64,000 nucleotides of DNA from Drosophila persimilis. Taxonomy: Eukaryota; Arthropoda; Insecta; Diptera; Drosophilidae. The translations under genes were made by a program, and so were the position numbers. This document shows positions 59,801 to 64,000 of the stretch, piece by piece (position 1 is the first letter of the stretch; each line of letters opens with the position of its first letter). The notes beneath the pieces are model-generated. The model was not told the origin of the DNA and did no database searches. It worked only from the letters and a program-made list of their open reading frames with translations. The DNA is taken from NCBI RefSeq assembly GCF_003286085.1, contig NW_020825355.1, forward strand, positions 124,001-188,000. The letters run 5' to 3'.

Positions 59801-61129
59801 AAGGGAAGGTTCATTGACCAACTTACCGCCGGCACATGGAAAAGCGAAAGAGATATATTTCCTGCTAAAGTTTGACCACTTGTTTTGCTCCATGTTTTAT
59901 CCTAGATGACCCCGCAATTAGTCCCCGTGTGGAGGGACATGCAATTTTCGTTTGATTTGCTCTTTCTTTCTTTGTTTTTTTGTGTTTTGTGTTTTGTGTC
60001 AAAGCGCAGAGCCCTTTGTGTTTCCGAGTCAGATAGGGCTAATTTTTAGTTAGCTCTGAACATGCAAGTTTTATTGTGCATAGAATTTGTCATACTCGCA
60101 CCAGCCAGAGCCGAGGGCGGAGTTTTTTCAGGTAGAGCCAATTTTCAGAGCTCCACTGAACTAGTAATACAACAGAGGAGGAGTTTTTTTATATTGTGGG
60201 GTCGGCATGGGGCTGTTTAAATATATTATATAGCTAATACACATTCATTTCGGAATCTCCACGAATTAAAAGAACAAACTGTGTAATGCATTCTATTCTA
60301 TTTGTTACTGCTTTTTTTTTGGAACCATTTGTATCTGGAATATTTCTCAGTTTTCACCCACTTTTATTTCGGGGGCAAGTCCCCCCAACAAATCGGTTAT
60401 CGCTCCAATTACAGGCGGTACGGGAAAAACCACCCCCTTTGGTGGTTTGTCATCGCCGCGCAGTGCATCGTGCACTTTGATTAGTGGTTGTTGTCCTTAT
60501 TTACTCTGGCAGCCCCCTGCCCAGTGTACTCTATAATTATAATGCTTTTTAATAATCAACGAACGTTCGTTTTTTGTGGTCAGTCCTGCACGTGAGCTGG
60601 ATCTGTGTGCATGTGTCCATATGTACGGATGTACATGTATTTGGGGTGGAATTTTCCTGCCTGGAGTTTCCTGCTCTTGACATTCGAGTAACATGTATCG
60701 ATGGGTGGTTACATTCGGGTATAAATGGCGTTATAATTTGATGGACAGGGTGTGCGGGGGGGGGGGGGCAACACTTTCACTTGGAATCTTGAAGGAGCAT
60801 ACAGAAGGGGACGGGGACGGGAACGGGGTCTTACCTCGATGCGCTCGCTCTCGACCAGCTTGAGGAGAGCAATCAGCGAGTGCTTGTCCACGGCCAGCCA
60901 TAGTCCGACTCCGAATATAATTGTGCCTAGCACCTGCAAACAAAAAACATCGGGAATGTACATACACAGATATGTAGATATAAGATACAAGATAAAAGTG
61001 TGTGTGTCTGTGTGTGGAAAACATAAAACATACATATAGCGAAGGAAACATGCAAACTCAGTGGTGAATGATTATGATTATTATGATGTTGATTGCATTT
61101 GAAAATGCTGACGCGCTGACGCTGACAAC

Positions 61130-61163
<34 letters not shown>

Positions 61164-61513
61164 TTGATGATGGCGATGATGACGATGTCAGAGAGTCAAT
61201 GAACCGCTGGAAAAAGCCGCAGCGAATGCGCATGCGCGCACCAGAGATTTGCTTGATTGAGTTGCTCCAACCATTGGCATTGGCTCTGGGATGGTATGGG
61301 ATAGGATGGTATGGTATGCTATGCTATGCTATGCTATGGGTATGGGGTATGTGGTATGGGGCTCTACGAGGCGTATAAATTGCATTTGCCATTCAAATTA
61401 CAATTTAACCTGTGAGAAATCGGTTAATCTCAATTGGCAATACTTACGAAAAATATGAAATTGAATATGCAAAGCAAATACTTTGCACACCAGACCACGC
61501 AGTCAAAGACCAT
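56821..61513 (-). CDS. Tsp66E: Tetraspanin, Tsp66E-like (complete)
   Basis: Five coding exons: 61448-61513, 60835-60933, 59434-59562, 57032-57391 and 56821-56970, all joined in phase 0, giving 267 residues. The start ATG at 61513 opens MVFDCVVWCAKYLLC. TM1 spans exons 1-2 (YLLCIFNFIFF then VLGTIIFGVGLWLAV). TM2 is in exon 3 (LAYVLIVIGAVMFFMSFLGY). TM3 starts exon 4 (YATFLILLLVAGIVAGGLAA). The large extracellular loop has the diagnostic CCG at 161-163, CC at 189-190, C205 and the GC at 219-220, plus an NRT glycosylation sequon at 182. TM4 is at about 236-260, with a short tail ending DMRL. Tetraspanins organise membrane microdomains. The Tsp66E name is from recalled similarity and matching length; another Drosophila tetraspanin is less likely. 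Confidence 0.9.
57392..59433 (-). other. Tetraspanin intron 3 (about 2.0 kb)
   Basis: Non-coding. Contains (TTTGC)n at about 58040-58060, (GCGAT)n near 58459-58475 and a TATATAxGG repeat tract at about 58752-58802. No nested gene is seen. Confidence 0.6.
59563..60834 (-). other. Tetraspanin intron 2 (about 1.3 kb)
   Basis: Non-coding between the exons at 59434-59562 and 60835-60933. It includes T-rich tracts near 59965-60000 and a G run at about 60755-60767. No nested gene or RNA gene is seen. Confidence 0.6.
61130..61181. repeat. (GAT)n microsatellite
   Basis: About 50 bp of GAT trinucleotide repeat with a few interruptions toward the right end, in the first tetraspanin intron. Confidence 0.9.
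61291..61360. repeat. Pentamer repeat tract (ATGGT/ATGCT)
   Basis: Imperfect 5-bp repeat (ATGGT, ATGCT, ATGGG variants) about 70 bp long in the first tetraspanin intron. Confidence 0.8.
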
Positions 61514-64000
61514 TTTCGTTGTTTTCGAAATCTTGCGGCTGTTTCCTCACTCGAGCACTCGACTGCAATGACAACAAGAGAGATTCCATTAGTTAAAGGC
61601 AAATGCGAATGTACATAGTTTCTAATTGAATTAAAGGCAATTTTAGTTAATTAAGTTTCAAGTGTGACACGGAGAAAGTGTCAGAAGAAACACACACCAA
61701 AACCAAAACCAAAACCAAAACCCAAAAGAATACTCAGAAATGTAAGTAAATACACAGGAAAATTTCCTCACGGCATGTTGCATTCGTTATCGGCCATGTA
61801 TGAAGAGCGAGTGTGTACAAGTGTACGTGCCCCGTGCCTAACAAATTAACATGTGAAACGGCCGTTGAAAATTAGTGAATGACTCCAAAACAGGAAATGG
61901 CCAAGGCGGCAGCGTGCCAGCGACTGCGGAATACCCTAAATGGAGTTGGGGCGGGAGTTTCAGTGCTAGTAGGGGCATACGCGCTGGTTAAGAGCACACT
62001 TTTACAGACTTGAACATGGAAACCAAGTCCAAACAAAGTTATTATTACCAATTTGCAGGGAAATGCCTGTAATGACGATGACAAAAGGAAAAACTTCACT
62101 CGATTCTCTTCTTCCCAGAGGTTTATGGTCCACAGATCACGTGTTTAAGATCAGATCAACCAAAAGAACTCGTACACACACTGCCACTGCCACTGCCACT
62201 GCCACTGCCACAATAATTAACCATGTAACTAGATACAATAACTTAATTTCTGGCTGACATGCAGAGGCGGGCAGAGAAGAGTTAAAAAATTGCTCGACAA
62301 AATTACAGGCTCGTTAATTCATTCATTCATTCACTCAGTCAGTCAGTCATTCGGTCATTAATTCATTGAGTCCGGGGGAGGAATCTCTCAATTTTAAGCT
62401 CAAGCTCTCACTCTGATACCCCCTCGCCCTCCCCCCACCCACTACCAGTAGCACTCCACCCGATGCCCGATGCTCTTTCCGAGTTCCAAGTTAACTTTCT
62501 CATTAGCAGCTCTCATCGGCTCCCCGCTCACGCTCTCTCTCTCTCTCTCTGAGCACTTTTCTTTTCAGATGATTCTGCTCTGTCCACTGCCACTGCCACT
62601 GCTTCTGCTTGTGCCGCTGCCGCTGCCGCTGCCACTGTCGCCGTTGGTAGCTTGGCTTTAACTGTGTGTGTGTGTGCGTGTGTGTTATTTTGGTAAACAC
62701 ACATACATGCAGACATCATCTGCTCTACAAAAACAATGTCACGAGCTATTGAAGTTTGGAAAAGTAGAACACTCTGCCCGGGCTCTGTCCGGGCTCTGCT
62801 TCTGCCTCTGACGCGGCTCTGACTCTGACTCTGCGCTGCGCAGCCCAGCCTCTGCTCTGGTTTTACCTCCTATCCGTGTCTGCCTCTGCCCCTGCTGCCC
62901 CTCCTCTGCTGCTGCTGCTGCTGCCTGTTTTGATGCTGTTGCCAAGTCGCGGCGGGCAAACATTTTCCTTGCCAACGCTTTTTGGGCCGATTCTTTTCTG
63001 CTTTTTGTGATACCCTTGCATAGAGGGTATGACTATTCTGAGTAGGCACCTGCAGCAAGCCATGAAGATAAATTTAATCGAAATTGGGTGAATATAATAT
63101 ACATATACACATCTATGTAAACATATCCTATAGGAATCTGCAAGGGTATCACCTGGATGGTACCCGAATGATAGCAGCCTTTCTTTCGTGCCATTTAAGC
63201 CATGCTAAAAGCGGCCATTCTTTACCTCTCATCCTTACCCCGCACCAAAGCACTAATGATGTTTTTTCCACGAATGTAATTGTGTACGCACACACACACA
63301 CCCGCACACGTACACGCATAAGTGCATAAGGTATTTATGTACATACAGATGCAAAGAGATTTACACAAGTCAGAACATTGCGGGCGCCGCACTCCCACTC
63401 CCACTCCGCCCTGCACCACCCACAACTCCTTTTCCATTTTCCAAGCCAAACAAAAAGTTTATCAACAAATTTTTAATTGCTTTTTCCATTGTTTTAGACA
63501 TTCAAACGTCGCAGCGTTCCAGCTTTAATTTACTTGAAAAATATTCCTCCGCTGATAGCCAAAGTGCTTTGCTCGTAAACGTTTTCCAAACGGATGTGCC
63601 TGCTGATTGCTGCGCTGCATAATGGCTCTGACATTGAATTTCAAATAAGTCGGCTATAGACAGTACGAGTGTACGAATAATTAACTGAATTTGGGCAGAT
63701 TTTCCTAGTTATCAATAGGCTGATTCGGATTACATGGGGGGAGAGGGGAATGAAAGGTGGATTGGCGTGATACCATCTGCAGTCATTGCATATCAACGAA
63801 GCAGGAATGTGTTAAAGACTAAGGATTATATAGGTCTTAAGCCAGTGAAAGATCTCCTTGGGACAGTAATCGGATTTCATAAGGTAAATATGTACAGAGG
63901 TATTTATCGCAGCCAGAAATAGTTTGCTAATATTACATTTGAGGAATTACCTGCCTATATGGGGTACCTATCAATTTACATGATAAGTAAACAAATTGTT
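61514..64000. other. Region upstream of tetraspanin
   Basis: No coding exon is supported on either strand. It should contain the tetraspanin 5' leader and promoter. Simple repeats: (AAAACC)n near 61698-61722, (TGCCAC)n at about 62182-62209, CATT/CAGT tetramers at about 62320-62353, (CT)n at about 62531-62552, (TG)n near 62661-62684 and (CA)n near 63289-63302. A small inverted-terminal-repeat element lies at 63009-63150. Confidence 0.55.
63009..63150. mobile_element. 142-bp MITE-like element with 12-bp inverted ends
   Basis: GATACCCTTGCA at 63009-63020 and its exact complement TGCAAGGGTATC at 63139-63150 bound 118 bp of AT-rich sequence. The left end is followed by AGAGGGTAT, forming an extra small hairpin (ATACCCT...AGGGTAT). 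The TACCCTTGCA box is, from memory, common in dispersed non-autonomous Drosophila repeats. No target-site duplication is visible. Confidence 0.6.

Larger units (their letters stand above)
60934..61447 (-). other. Tetraspanin intron 1 with microsatellites
   Basis: A 514-bp intron between the first two coding exons, holding a (GAT)n tract at about 61130-61181 and an ATGGT/ATGCT pentamer tract at about 61291-61360. Confidence 0.7.

Noticed and set aside
62531..62552. (CT)n tracts here and at 8568, 14264 and 16549 as dosage-compensation (MSL) recognition elements
   Set aside because: Simple GA/CT repeats are common and none shows the fuller motif convincingly; ChIP data would be needed.

Overview
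This is an insect nuclear genome window, almost certainly Drosophila and most likely the obscura group (D. pseudoobscura and relatives). I infer this from short introns with Drosophila splice signals, the C-terminal half of the giant protein Furry, Jonah-type gut serine proteases nested in a furry intron, a cyclophilin-40 gene just beyond furry, a Tsp66E-like tetraspanin, and a long satellite-like block of 319-bp repeats. In D. melanogaster the furry/cyclophilin-40 genes (about 67C) and Tsp66E (66E) lie on arm 3L (Muller D). In the D. pseudoobscura lineage that element is the X arm XR. The species and arm are inferences.

Layout. From 1 to 14.1 kb is a minus-strand rhodopsin-family peptide receptor (probably the CNMamide receptor), whose seven mapped coding exons are spread over 12.6 kb of introns, with a decayed mariner-type transposase fragment beside its most 3' visible exon. 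From 15.56 to 25.58 kb are the last exons of furry on the plus strand (about 1,863 residues, 5' part outside the window). Two intronless Jonah-like serine protease genes lie antisense in a 2.9-kb furry intron. From 25.92 to 27.28 kb is a four-exon cyclophilin-40 (PPIase plus TPR) on the minus strand, convergent with furry.

From about 28.76 to 56.12 kb is a roughly 27-kb repeat complex of about 73 copies of a 319-bp monomer. Orientation alternates in six blocks (L, R, L, R, L, R). The first L/R pair flanks a 2.27-kb palindrome whose arms each hold what looks like the spliced terminal exon and 3' UTR of an unidentified gene. The later blocks are separated by three almost identical 597-bp modules, the last one inverted. 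Together they give a foldback-like element at 51.2-56.1 kb and a 3.86-kb duplication. The complex separates the 67C-type gene block from the 66E-type gene, so it sits at a rearrangement junction relative to D. melanogaster. From memory, the D. pseudoobscura genome project described a repeat family at such junctions, and this block may belong to it.

From 56.8 to 61.5 kb are five coding exons of a complete 267-residue tetraspanin (Tsp66E-like, minus strand). The rest to 64 kb is non-coding DNA with simple repeats and a 142-bp element with 12-bp inverted ends.

The genes do not form one pathway. Nesting (proteases in furry, and the receptor probably in a large upstream furry intron) is the main gene-level structure, and the repeat complex is the most unusual part of the window.
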